DNA of 61,272 nucleotides from NCBI RefSeq assembly GCF_000794385.1, contig NZ_JTJB01000043.1:1-61272 (forward strand), read 5' to 3'. The translations under genes were made by a program, and so were the position numbers. Below, in pieces: positions 19,064 through 26,457 of this stretch. Positions within the stretch are counted from its first letter, which is position 1, and every line of letters starts with the position of its first letter. The DNA comes from Thermus sp. 2.9 (GTDB taxonomy: Bacteria > Deinococcota > Deinococci > Deinococcales > Thermaceae). The notes below the pieces were generated by a model that saw nothing but the letters and a program-made list of their open reading frames with translations, was not told the origin of the DNA and did no database searches.

Positions 19064-19204
19064 TCAAGCCCGGGGGCAGGCGCGGGGCCGGCTGAGGAGG
19101 AGGGCTAGGCCCGCCAGGAGGAGGAGGAAGGGGCGGTGGTCGGGCAGGACCAGGGCCAGAAGGAGAAGGACCAGGGTTACAAGGTAGCGCACCCAAGCGG
19201 CCAT
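19064..19204 (-). CDS. 46-residue two-helix membrane protein
   Basis: A very short gene. The product starts MAAWVRYLVTLVLLLLALV, has a short polar turn (PDHRP), a second hydrophobic run (FLLLLAGLALLLS) and a basic tail ending in CPRA. It would be a helical hairpin in the membrane. TAAGAT ends exactly 6 bases before the ATG, the leaderless pattern used by many genes here, which supports it as real. It is on the same strand as aminopeptidase T with a 32-base gap. Function unknown. Confidence 0.6.
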   Translation of the reverse strand: MAAWVRYLVTLVLLLLALVLPDHRPFLLLLAGLALLLSRPRACPRA

Positions 19205-19280
19205 GTTTCCATCTTACCTTCGCGGCCCTGGGACATTCCTCACCCCTTTTGGGGGCTAAGGTGGAGGCGAGGTGAAGCCT
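19199..19280. other. Short divergent intergenic region
   Basis: Between the 46-residue gene (minus) and the pyruvate oxidoreductase gene (plus). It holds the minus-strand -10 box ATCTTA (complement TAAGAT, 19211-19216) and a ribosome binding site GGAGGCGAGGTG for the plus gene. A GTG at 19272 could be an alternative start for that gene. Confidence 0.5.
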
Positions 19281-22200
19281 ATGCGTTCCATTACCGTGGA
19301 CGGGAACGAGGCGGTGGCCCGGGTCGCCTACCGCCTCTCCGAGGTCATCGCCATCTACCCCATCACCCCCTCGAGCCCCATGGCGGAGCTTTCCGACGAG
19401 TGGGCGGCCAGGGGCGAGCCCAACCTCTTCGGCCTGGTGCCCAAGGTGGTGGAGATGCAGTCGGAAGGGGGGGCGGCGGGGGCCTTGCACGGGGCCTTGC
19501 AGGAGGGGGCCTTGGCCACCACCTTCACCGCAAGCCAAGGCTTGCTCCTCATGATCCCCGACATGTACAAGATCGCCGGGCAGGCCTTGCCTGGGGTGAT
19601 CCACGTGGCCGCCCGCGCCCTCGCCACCCACGCCCTTTCCATTTTTGGCGACCACCAGGACCTTTACGCTGTGCGCCCCACGGGATGGGGGATTTTGGTT
19701 TCCGACTCGGTGCAGTCGGCGCAGGACCTGGCGGCCATCGCCCACGTGGTGGCCTTACAGGCGAGCCTTCCCGTCCTCCACGCCATGGATGGCTTCCGCA
19801 CCTCCCACGAGGTGCAGAAGATCCAGCCCCTTTCCGACAAGGAGCTAAAGGAGCTCTTCCCCTTTCCCGCCTTGGAGGCTTTCCGCAAGCGGGCCCTCAC
19901 CCCTGAGGCCCCGGTGATCCGGGGCACGGCGCAGAACCCGGACCACTACTTCCAAAACCGCGAGGCCATCAACCCCTACTACCGGCGGTTTCCCCAGGCG
20001 GTCAAGGAGGCCATGAACCGCTTTGCCGGGGTGACGGGGCGGCGCTATGCCCCCTACGAGTACTTCGGCCACCCTGAGGCGGAGCGGGTGGTGGTGGTTA
20101 TGGGCTCCGCCTCCTTGGCGGTGGAGGAGGCGGTGGAATACCTCCTCAAGCGGGGCGAGAAGGTGGGCATGGTGCGGGTCCGGCTTTACCGCCCCTTCCA
20201 TCTGGAGGACTTCCTGGCCGCCTTCCCCAAAAGCGTGCGCCGGGTGGCGGTCTTGGACCGGGGCAAGGAGCCCGGGGCGGTGGGGGAGCCCCTTTTCCAG
20301 GAGGTGGCGGCGGCCTTCGCCCTGCAAGGCGGGGAGGTTCCCCTCTTGGTGGGTGGGCGCTACGGGCTTTCCTCCAAGGAGTTCACCCCCGCCATGGCCC
20401 TGGGGGTCTACGAGGGGCTAAAGGGGGAGAAGCCCCGCCACGGCTTCACCATCGGTATCCAAGACGACGTGTCGCACACGAGCCTCCCGTACCCCGAAGT
20501 GGACTTTGAAGACCCTGCCTCGGTGCGGGCGGTCTTCTTCGCCTTGGGGGCGGACGGGACGGTTTCCGCCAACAAGAACACCATCAAGATCATCGGGGAG
20601 GAAACGCCCCTTTACGCCCAGGGGTACTTCGTATACGACTCCAAGAAGTCCGGCTCCCGCACCATCAGCCACCTTCGCTTCGGCCCCAACCCCTTGAACA
20701 AGCCCTACCTTATCCGCAGGGCCAACTTCGTGGGCATCCACCAGTGGGGTTTTCTGGAGCGCTTCCCCATGCTGGAGGTGGCGGAGGAAGGTGCCACGGT
20801 GCTCCTCAACAGCCCCTACCCCAAAGAGGAGGTCTGGGACCGTTTGCCCAGGCCCGTGCAGGAGGAGATCCTGCGCAAGAACCTGAAGGTTTACGTGGTG
20901 AACGCCTACGAGCTCGCCCGCAGGGTGGGGCTTCCGGGCCGCATCAACGTCCTGATGCAGGCGGCCTTCTTCAAGCTCTCGGGGGTCTTGTCTGAGGAGG
21001 AGGCCAAGGCCCGTATCAAGAAGGCCATTGAAAAGACCTACGGCAAGCGGGGGAGAAGCGTTCTGGAGAAGAACTTCCAGGCGGTGGAGCTGGGCTTCCA
21101 GGCGGTGGAGCCCCTCCCCATTCCTGGGCGCCCCACCTCAGAAAAGGGTCTGGTGCCGCCCATGGTGGGGGACCCGCCTCCTTTCGTGAAGGAGGTGCTG
21201 GGCCCCATCGCCTTGGGTCTGGGGGACGTCTTGCCCGTTTCCGCCTTTCCCGTGGACGGCACCTACCCCACGGGCACCGCCCGCTACGAGAAGCGGGGCA
21301 TCGCTGAGTTCGTGCCCACCTGGGACCCCGAGGTCTGCGTGCAGTGCGGGAAGTGCGTCCTGGTCTGCCCCCACGCCGTGGTGCGGGCCAAGGTGGTGCC
21401 GGAGGAGGCGCTTTCGGGGGCTCCGGAGGGGTTTCCCCACCGCAAGGCCATGTGGAAGGAGCTTGCTGGCGAGTTCGTCCTCGCCATAAGCCCGGACGAC
21501 TGCACGGGGTGCTCCTTGTGCGTGGAGGTCTGCCCGGCCAAGGACAAGCGCAACCCCAGCCGCAAGGCCTTGAACCTGGCGCCCCGCCTCGAGGTCCGCG
21601 AGGCCATGAACCGGCACTGGGACTTCTTCCTGTCCCTACCGGAAACCCCACGTGCCGGCCTCAAGCTCCACGCGGTCAAGGACGTGCAGCTCCTGGAGCC
21701 CCTGTTTGAGTTCCCCGGGGCCTGCGCCGGGTGCGGGGAGACCCCCTACCTTAGACTCCTTTCCCAGCTCTTTGGCGACCGCCTCATCGTGGCCAACGCC
21801 ACGGGGTGCAGCTCCATCTACGGGGGCAACCTCCCCACCACCCCCTGGAGCAAGAACAAGGAAGGCCGGGGCCCCGCCTGGGCCAACTCCCTCTTTGAGG
21901 ACAACGCCGAGTTCGGCCTGGGCATGCGCCTGGCCCTGGACAAGAAGGCGGAGCACGCCAAAAAGCTCCTGCCGGAGTTCCGTGAGGTGCTCGGGGAAGA
22001 TCTCTTGGCGCGGCTTCTTGCCGAGGTGGGGCCGGAGGGCGTGACGGAGCGGCGAAGGGATGTGGTCCTCTTGCGGGAGCGGCTTAGCGGGCTGGATGAC
22101 CCTAAGGCCCGGGACCTCCTGGCGGTGGCGGACGCCCTCATCCCCCACTCGGTCTGGATTGTGGGCGGGGATGGCTGGGCCTATGACATCGGCTACGGGG

Positions 22201-22787
22201 GGCTGGACCACGTCCTGGCCTCGGGGGCGAACGTGAAGGTTTTAGTCTTGGACACGGAGGTCTACTCCAACACCGGGGGGCAGGCCTCCAAGGCCACGGG
22301 CCTGGGGGCGGTGGCCAAGTTCGCCATGGCGGGCAAGCCCACCCCCAAGAAGGACCTGGCCTTCATGGCCATGAGCTACGGCCACGTGTACGTGGCCCAG
22401 ATCGCCATGGGGGCGAACGACGCCCACACCCTGCGGGCCTTCTTGGAGGCGGAGGCCCATAGGGGTCCCGCCCTCCTCATCGCCTACAGCCACTGCATCG
22501 CCCACGGGATTGACATGGCCAAGGGCATGGACCACCAGAAGCTGGCGGAGCGCTCGGGGTACTGGCCGCTTTTCCGGTATATCCCTGGGGAGGGTTTAAA
22601 GTTGGACTCCAAGCCCCCCACCTTGCCCCTCCGGGATTACCTCTATGCGGAAAACCGCTACCGCCTCCTCCTCCAGACCCACCCCGAGGAGGCCGAGGCC
22701 TTCTTGGAGGCGGCGGAGGAGGCGGTGCGGGCGCGGTGGGAAAGGCTAGAACGGCTTGCGGGCCACACGGCCATTCCGGCGAGCTAG
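19281..22787 (+). CDS. nifJ: Pyruvate:ferredoxin (flavodoxin) oxidoreductase, single chain
   Basis: A single-chain enzyme of about 1168 residues that oxidises pyruvate to acetyl-CoA and CO2 with ferredoxin or flavodoxin as acceptor. Domain order fits the NifJ/homodimeric PFOR type: pyrimidine-binding domain (YPITPSSPMAELSDEW), transketolase C-like domain, the gamma-type domain (GFTIGIQDDVSHTSLPY), two [4Fe-4S] ferredoxin motifs near 686 (CVQCGKCVLVCPH) and 741 (CTGCSLCVEVCPAK), and the TPP domain with a proximal cluster (GACAGCGETPYLRLL, then GGDGWAYDIGYGG near 962). ATG 19281 is preferred over GTG 19272 on ribosome-site spacing. Followed after 9 bp by a DHOD-like gene. An oxygen-sensitive enzyme type in a mostly aerobic genus is notable. 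Confidence 0.93.
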   Translation: MRSITVDGNEAVARVAYRLSEVIAIYPITPSSPMAELSDEWAARGEPNLFGLVPKVVEMQSEGGAAGALHGALQEGALATTFTASQGLLLMIPDMYKIAGQALPGVIHVAARALATHALSIFGDHQDLYAVRPTGWGILVSDSVQSAQDLAAIAHVVALQASLPVLHAMDGFRTSHEVQKIQPLSDKELKELFPFPALEAFRKRALTPEAPVIRGTAQNPDHYFQNREAINPYYRRFPQAVKEAMNRFAGVTGRRYAPYEYFGHPEAERVVVVMGSASLAVEEAVEYLLKRGEKVGMVRVRLYRPFHLEDFLAAFPKSVRRVAVLDRGKEPGAVGEPLFQEVAAAFALQGGEVPLLVGGRYGLSSKEFTPAMALGVYEGLKGEKPRHGFTIGIQDDVSHTSLPYPEVDFEDPASVRAVFFALGADGTVSANKNTIKIIGEETPLYAQGYFVYDSKKSGSRTISHLRFGPNPLNKPYLIRRANFVGIHQWGFLERFPMLEVAEEGATVLLNSPYPKEEVWDRLPRPVQEEILRKNLKVYVVNAYELARRVGLPGRINVLMQAAFFKLSGVLSEEEAKARIKKAIEKTYGKRGRSVLEKNFQAVELGFQAVEPLPIPGRPTSEKGLVPPMVGDPPPFVKEVLGPIALGLGDVLPVSAFPVDGTYPTGTARYEKRGIAEFVPTWDPEVCVQCGKCVLVCPHAVVRAKVVPEEALSGAPEGFPHRKAMWKELAGEFVLAISPDDCTGCSLCVEVCPAKDKRNPSRKALNLAPRLEVREAMNRHWDFFLSLPETPRAGLKLHAVKDVQLLEPLFEFPGACAGCGETPYLRLLSQLFGDRLIVANATGCSSIYGGNLPTTPWSKNKEGRGPAWANSLFEDNAEFGLGMRLALDKKAEHAKKLLPEFREVLGEDLLARLLAEVGPEGVTERRRDVVLLRERLSGLDDPKARDLLAVADALIPHSVWIVGGDGWAYDIGYGGLDHVLASGANVKVLVLDTEVYSNTGGQASKATGLGAVAKFAMAGKPTPKKDLAFMAMSYGHVYVAQIAMGANDAHTLRAFLEAEAHRGPALLIAYSHCIAHGIDMAKGMDHQKLAERSGYWPLFRYIPGEGLKLDSKPPTLPLRDYLYAENRYRLLLQTHPEEAEAFLEAAEEAVRARWERLERLAGHTAIPAS

Positions 22788-22796
22788 GAGGGCGGC

Positions 22797-23795
22797 ATGG
22801 ACCTGAAGACCACGTATCTGGGCTTGACCCTGGAACACCCCTTGGTGGCCTCCGCTTCGCCCCTCACGGAGAAGCTGGAGGGATTCTTGCGGCTGGAGGA
22901 CGGCGGGGCGGCGGCCATTGTCATGCACTCCCTCTTTGAGGAGCAGGTGGCCCTCGAGGAGGAGATGCTGGACCATTACCTGCATTACGGGCACGAGAGT
23001 TACGCCGAGGCCCTCACCTACTTTCCCCGCGCCCACGAGTACCGCCTGACCCCGGAGCGGCACCTGGACCTCCTCTCCCGGGCTAAGGAGCGGGTTTCCG
23101 TGCCCATCATCGCAAGCCTCAACGGCATTAGCCCCGGGGGCTGGGTGGAGTACGCAAGGCTTTTGGAGGAAGCCGGGGCGGACGCCATTGAGCTTAACCT
23201 CTACTACATCCCCACGGACCCTGCCCTGTCCGGGGCAGAGGTGGAGGAGGTGTACCTTTCCACCATCCGGGCCGTGGTGGGGGCGGTCCGGGTGCCCGTG
23301 GCGGTGAAGGTGGGCCACGCCTTCACCGCCTTCGCCCACTTCGCCAAGCGGGTGGAGGGCACGGGGGCCAAGGCGCTTGTCCTCTTTAACCGCTTCTACC
23401 AACCGGATTTTGACCTGGAAACCCTGTCCGTGGTCCCCACTCTCTCCCTGTCCCGGCCCTACGAGGCGCTTCTGCGCATCCACTGGATCGCCCTCCTCTA
23501 TGGCCGGGTGGGGCTGGAGCTGGCCTTAACCGGGGGTGTCCACACGGGCAAGGAGGCGGTGAAGGGCCTCCTGGCCGGTGCCCAGGTGGTGATGATGACC
23601 TCGGCCATCCTGGAGCGGGGCCCGGGCCACTTCCGCACGGTGTTGGCCGAGCTAAAGGCCTTCATGGAGGAGAAGGAATACGCCAGCGTGGCGGAGATGC
23701 GGGGGGTGATGAGCTACCAGAAGGTGGCGGAGCCCGCCGCCTTGGAGCGGGCCAACTACCTCAAGGTTCTGGGTTCGTACCGGCTTCTTCCCTGA
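22797..23795 (+). CDS. Dihydroorotate dehydrogenase-like flavoprotein
   Basis: A 332-residue FMN-type TIM-barrel protein similar to class 1B dihydroorotate dehydrogenases: MDLKTTYLGLTLEHPLVASASPLT, PIIASLNGISPGGWVEYARLLEEAGADAIELN (read as two halves), PVAVKVGHAFTAFAHFAKR and LALTGGVHTGKEAVKGLLAGA with the phosphate-binding loop. Such proteins are often next to pyruvate:ferredoxin oxidoreductase and may not act on dihydroorotate; the true substrate is unknown. It is in an operon with nifJ (9 bp gap). Its 3' end overlaps the convergent HARE-HTH-like gene by 35 bp. Confidence 0.85.
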   Translation: MDLKTTYLGLTLEHPLVASASPLTEKLEGFLRLEDGGAAAIVMHSLFEEQVALEEEMLDHYLHYGHESYAEALTYFPRAHEYRLTPERHLDLLSRAKERVSVPIIASLNGISPGGWVEYARLLEEAGADAIELNLYYIPTDPALSGAEVEEVYLSTIRAVVGAVRVPVAVKVGHAFTAFAHFAKRVEGTGAKALVLFNRFYQPDFDLETLSVVPTLSLSRPYEALLRIHWIALLYGRVGLELALTGGVHTGKEAVKGLLAGAQVVMMTSAILERGPGHFRTVLAELKAFMEEKEYASVAEMRGVMSYQKVAEPAALERANYLKVLGSYRLLP

Positions 23796-24009
23796 GGGCG
23801 TAAAGCCCGCCTCCCAGGGCCACCACCGGGCTTCGCTCCCACCGGGCCAAGGCGGAAAGCCTTACCTTGGCGATCTTCTCCGGCTCCCGCACCGCCTGCC
23901 AAAAGCCTTCCTCCTTCAGGCGCCGGCCCACCTCGGTGTAGTGCAGGGGCCGCCCCGCCTCCTTAAGGAGGGCCACCACCCGTTTGCGGAACCGGTCCGG
24001 CCTGGGCAT
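23761..24009 (-). CDS. Small winged-helix protein, HARE-HTH-like
   Basis: An 82-residue protein: RFRKRVVALLKEAGRPLHYTEVGRRLKEEGFW, then AKVRLSALARWERSPVVALGGGLYALRE. The spacing of helices and the final beta hairpin ending in GLYAL fit a HARE-HTH or related winged helix, a domain found in RpoE (delta) and in DNA-repair or chromatin-linked proteins. It is divergent from polX with overlapping leaderless promoters, so a link to DNA repair is possible. It overlaps the convergent DHOD-like gene by 35 bp. Confidence 0.6.
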   Translation of the reverse strand: MPRPDRFRKRVVALLKEAGRPLHYTEVGRRLKEEGFWQAVREPEKIAKVRLSALARWERSPVVALGGGLYALREEAGTNPEP

Positions 24010-24017
24010 GGGGCCTC

Positions 24018-24033
24018 AGTATACCCGTATAGT
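24018..24033. promoter_or_regulatory. Back-to-back leaderless promoters (HARE-HTH gene and polX)
   Basis: On the minus strand TATACT (24018-24023) lies 8 bases before the small gene's ATG; on the plus strand TATAGT (24028-24033) lies 6 bases before the polX ATG. The two -10 boxes are only 4 bases apart, so RNA polymerase cannot occupy both at once. Confidence 0.55.
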
Positions 24034-24039
24034 GAGGGC

Positions 24040-25773
24040 ATGCGAAACCAGGAGCTTGCCCGCCTCTTTGAGGAGATCGGGCTTATGAGCGAGTTCTTGG
24101 GGGATAACCCCTTCCGGGTCCGGGCCTACCACCAGGCGGCCCGCACCCTCTATGACCTGGACACCCCCATTGAGGAGGTCGCCAAAAGGGGCAAGGAAGC
24201 CCTCCTGGAGCTTCCCGGTATCGGGCCTGATCTCGCGGAGAAGATTTTGGAGTTTTTGAATACGGGGAAAATCGCCAAGCACGGGGAACTGGCGAGGAAG
24301 GTGCCGCGGGGCGTCCTCGAGGTCATGGAGGTGCCCGGGGTGGGCCCCAAGACCGCCCGGCAGCTTTACGATGCGCTCGGGATAGACTCCCTGGAAAAGC
24401 TCAAAGAAGCCCTGGAGCAGGGCGACCTCCTAAAGCTCAAGGGCTTTGGCCCCAAGAAGGCGGAGCGCATCCGGGAGGGCTTGGCCTTGGCCCAGGCCGC
24501 GGGGAAGCGGCGGCCCTTGGGGGCGGTGCTTTCCCTGGCCAGAAACCTCCTCGAGGCCCTCCGCGCCCTACCGGGGGTGCAGGGAGCCGAGCTTTGCGGC
24601 TCGGCCCGGCGCTACAAGGACACCGTGGGCGATTTGGACTACCTGGCGGCGAGCCTCGAGCCCGCCCGGGTGGTGGAGGGCTTCGTGGCCCTGCCGCAGG
24701 TGAAGGAGGTCTACGCCAAGGGCAGGGAACGGGCCACGGTCTTCCTGAAAAACGGCCTGCAGGTGGACCTCAGGGTGGTGCCCCCGGAAAGCTTTGGCGC
24801 CGGCCTCCAGTACCTAACGGGGAGCAAGGCTCACTCCATCAAGCTCCGCGCCTTGGCCCAGGAGCGGGGCCTCAAGCTTTCCGAGTACGGGGTGTTCCGG
24901 GGAGAGGCGCGCCTGGCGGGGGAAACGGAGGAAGAGGTCTACGCCGCCTTGGGCCTCCCCTACATCCCCCCGCCCCTGCGGGAGGACCATGGGGAGATAG
25001 AAGCGGCCCTAAGAGGCGAGCTTCCCCGGCTTGTGGAGCTTTCCCAGGTGAAGGGGGATCTCCAGGTCCACTCCACCTATTCCGACGGGCAGAACACCTT
25101 GGAAGAGCTGTGGGAAGCGGCCAAGGCCCTGGGGTACGAGTACCTTGGGGTCACGGACCACTCCCCGGCGGTGCGGGTGGCGGGGGGGCCTTCCCCGGAG
25201 GAGGCGCTCAAGCGGGTGGAGGCCATCCGCCGCTTCAACGAGACCCACGGCCCCCCTTACCTCCTGGCGGGGGCCGAGGTGGACATCCGGCCCGATGGGA
25301 GCCTGGACTACCCGGACTGGGTCCTGCGGGAGCTGGACCTGGTCCTCATCTCCATCCACTCCCAGTTCAAGCTCTCCAAGGCGGAGCAAACCAAGCGCAT
25401 CCTGAGGGCCTTGGACAACCCCTTCGTCCACGTCCTCGCCCACCCCACGGCCAGGCTCATCGGCCGCCGTCCCCCCATTGAGGCGGACTGGGAGGCCATC
25501 TTCCAAAAGGCCAAGGAAAGGGGCGTGGCGGTGGAGATTGACGGCTACTACGACCGCATGGACCTCCCCGACGACCTGGCCCGCACGGCCCACGGGATGG
25601 GGCTTTGGGTGAGCCTTTCCACCGACGCCCACCAGACCGAGCACCTCCGCTTCATGGAGCTCGCCGTGGGCACCGCCCAAAGGGCCTGGATCGGCCCGGA
25701 GAGGGTTTTGAACGTGCTCTCCTACGAGGACCTCCTCGCCTGGCTCAAAGCCCGGCGAGGGCCTTCGCCTTGA
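24040..25773 (+). CDS. polX: DNA polymerase X with PHP exonuclease
   Basis: A 577-residue family X repair polymerase with 3'-5' exonuclease. N-terminal helix-hairpin-helix repeats (ELPGIGPDLAEKI, EVPGVGPKTARQLYDALG, GFGPKKAERIREG) bind gapped DNA. The polymerase palm has GSARRYKDTVGDLDYL with two catalytic Asp and VDLRVVPPE with the third. The C-terminal PHP domain carries metal ligands in DLQVHSTYSDGQ, VTDHS, GAEVDI, ISIHSQF, HPTARLIG and STDAHQ. It fills short gaps in base-excision repair; the neighbouring uracil-DNA glycosylase gene fits this. ATG 24040 matches the family N-terminus (MRNQELARLFEEIG). Its 3' end overlaps the convergent udgB gene by 29 bp. Confidence 0.95.
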   Translation: MRNQELARLFEEIGLMSEFLGDNPFRVRAYHQAARTLYDLDTPIEEVAKRGKEALLELPGIGPDLAEKILEFLNTGKIAKHGELARKVPRGVLEVMEVPGVGPKTARQLYDALGIDSLEKLKEALEQGDLLKLKGFGPKKAERIREGLALAQAAGKRRPLGAVLSLARNLLEALRALPGVQGAELCGSARRYKDTVGDLDYLAASLEPARVVEGFVALPQVKEVYAKGRERATVFLKNGLQVDLRVVPPESFGAGLQYLTGSKAHSIKLRALAQERGLKLSEYGVFRGEARLAGETEEEVYAALGLPYIPPPLREDHGEIEAALRGELPRLVELSQVKGDLQVHSTYSDGQNTLEELWEAAKALGYEYLGVTDHSPAVRVAGGPSPEEALKRVEAIRRFNETHGPPYLLAGAEVDIRPDGSLDYPDWVLRELDLVLISIHSQFKLSKAEQTKRILRALDNPFVHVLAHPTARLIGRRPPIEADWEAIFQKAKERGVAVEIDGYYDRMDLPDDLARTAHGMGLWVSLSTDAHQTEHLRFMELAVGTAQRAWIGPERVLNVLSYEDLLAWLKARRGPSP

Positions 25774-26407
25774 GGAGCACCTCCAGGAACATCTCCCGGG
25801 TGAGCCTTCCCGTCTGGGTGTTCTGGCGGGAGACGTGGTAGCTCGTAAGGAGGTGCCGCCCGTCGGGAATGGGATAGTGGGCCCCGTGGAAGAAGGGGTG
25901 GCCCCGTTTGGGAAGGCCGAAGTAGGCCAAAAGGGCCTCGTGGGCGATGCGCCCTAGGGCTAGGTAGACCCGGGCCTCCCGGAGAAGGCCGAGCTCCACC
26001 TCCGTCCAGCGGGCGCAGGTTCGGATTTCCTCCCGCGTGGGCTTGTTCTCGGGTGGGGCGCAACGCACCGCCGCGGTGAGGTAGACGCCGAAAAGCCTGA
26101 GGTCATCCCCAGGCTCGCTTTCCCGCTTGCTGGAAAGCCCCGCCTCAAAGAGCAAGGGGTAGAGGAAGGCCCCCGAGGCGTCCCCGGTGAAGGGGCGGCC
26201 CGTGCGGTTGGAGCCGTGGGCCCCGGGGGCGAGGCCGAAGAGGACGAGCTTGGCCTTGGGATCTCCGAAGCCCGGCACGGGCTTAGCCCAGTAGCTTTCT
26301 TGACGAAAGGCCCGCCTGCTTCCCGCCACCCCTTCCCGCCAGGCCACAAGCCTGGGGCAGAGGCGGCAGGCCAAGAGGGCCTCTTGGTACCGGGTGAGGC
26401 CATCCAC
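25745..26407 (-). CDS. udgB: Uracil-DNA glycosylase, type b (family 5)
   Basis: A 220-residue Fe-S glycosylase that removes uracil, and often hypoxanthine, from DNA. Seen: cluster cysteines in CRLCPRL and CAPPENKPTREEIRTC, the active-site motif GLAPGAHGSNRTGRPF that lacks the usual acidic catalytic residue as in type b, and the C-terminal SYHVSRQNTQTGRL. It is very similar to the T. thermophilus UDGb I recall. The GTG at 26407 is preferred to one at 26431 because it gives the family start and has TATGCT 6 bases upstream. It overlaps polX tail-to-tail by 29 bp, a repair pair. Confidence 0.93.
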   Translation of the reverse strand: MDGLTRYQEALLACRLCPRLVAWREGVAGSRRAFRQESYWAKPVPGFGDPKAKLVLFGLAPGAHGSNRTGRPFTGDASGAFLYPLLFEAGLSSKRESEPGDDLRLFGVYLTAAVRCAPPENKPTREEIRTCARWTEVELGLLREARVYLALGRIAHEALLAYFGLPKRGHPFFHGAHYPIPDGRHLLTSYHVSRQNTQTGRLTREMFLEVLLKAKALAGL

Positions 26408-26420
26408 GGGAAAAGCATAC

Positions 26421-26443
26421 CCCCCGGGCACGAGGCCCGGGGG
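26421..26443 (-). terminator. Terminator of the GYWKTH lipoprotein gene
   Basis: CCCCCGGGC and GCCCGGGGG form a perfect 9-bp stem with a 5-base loop; on the minus strand the next bases are TATGCTTTTC. The same TATGCT serves as the -10 box of udgB (26414-26419), so the terminator tail and the next promoter are fused. Confidence 0.7.
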
Positions 26444-26457
26444 TAGGGGGTGGGCGC

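Noticed and set aside
19032-19745. N-terminal extension of aminopeptidase T to 646 codons
   Set aside because: It runs through the 46-residue gene and the divergent PFOR start; the enzyme family is 408 residues long.
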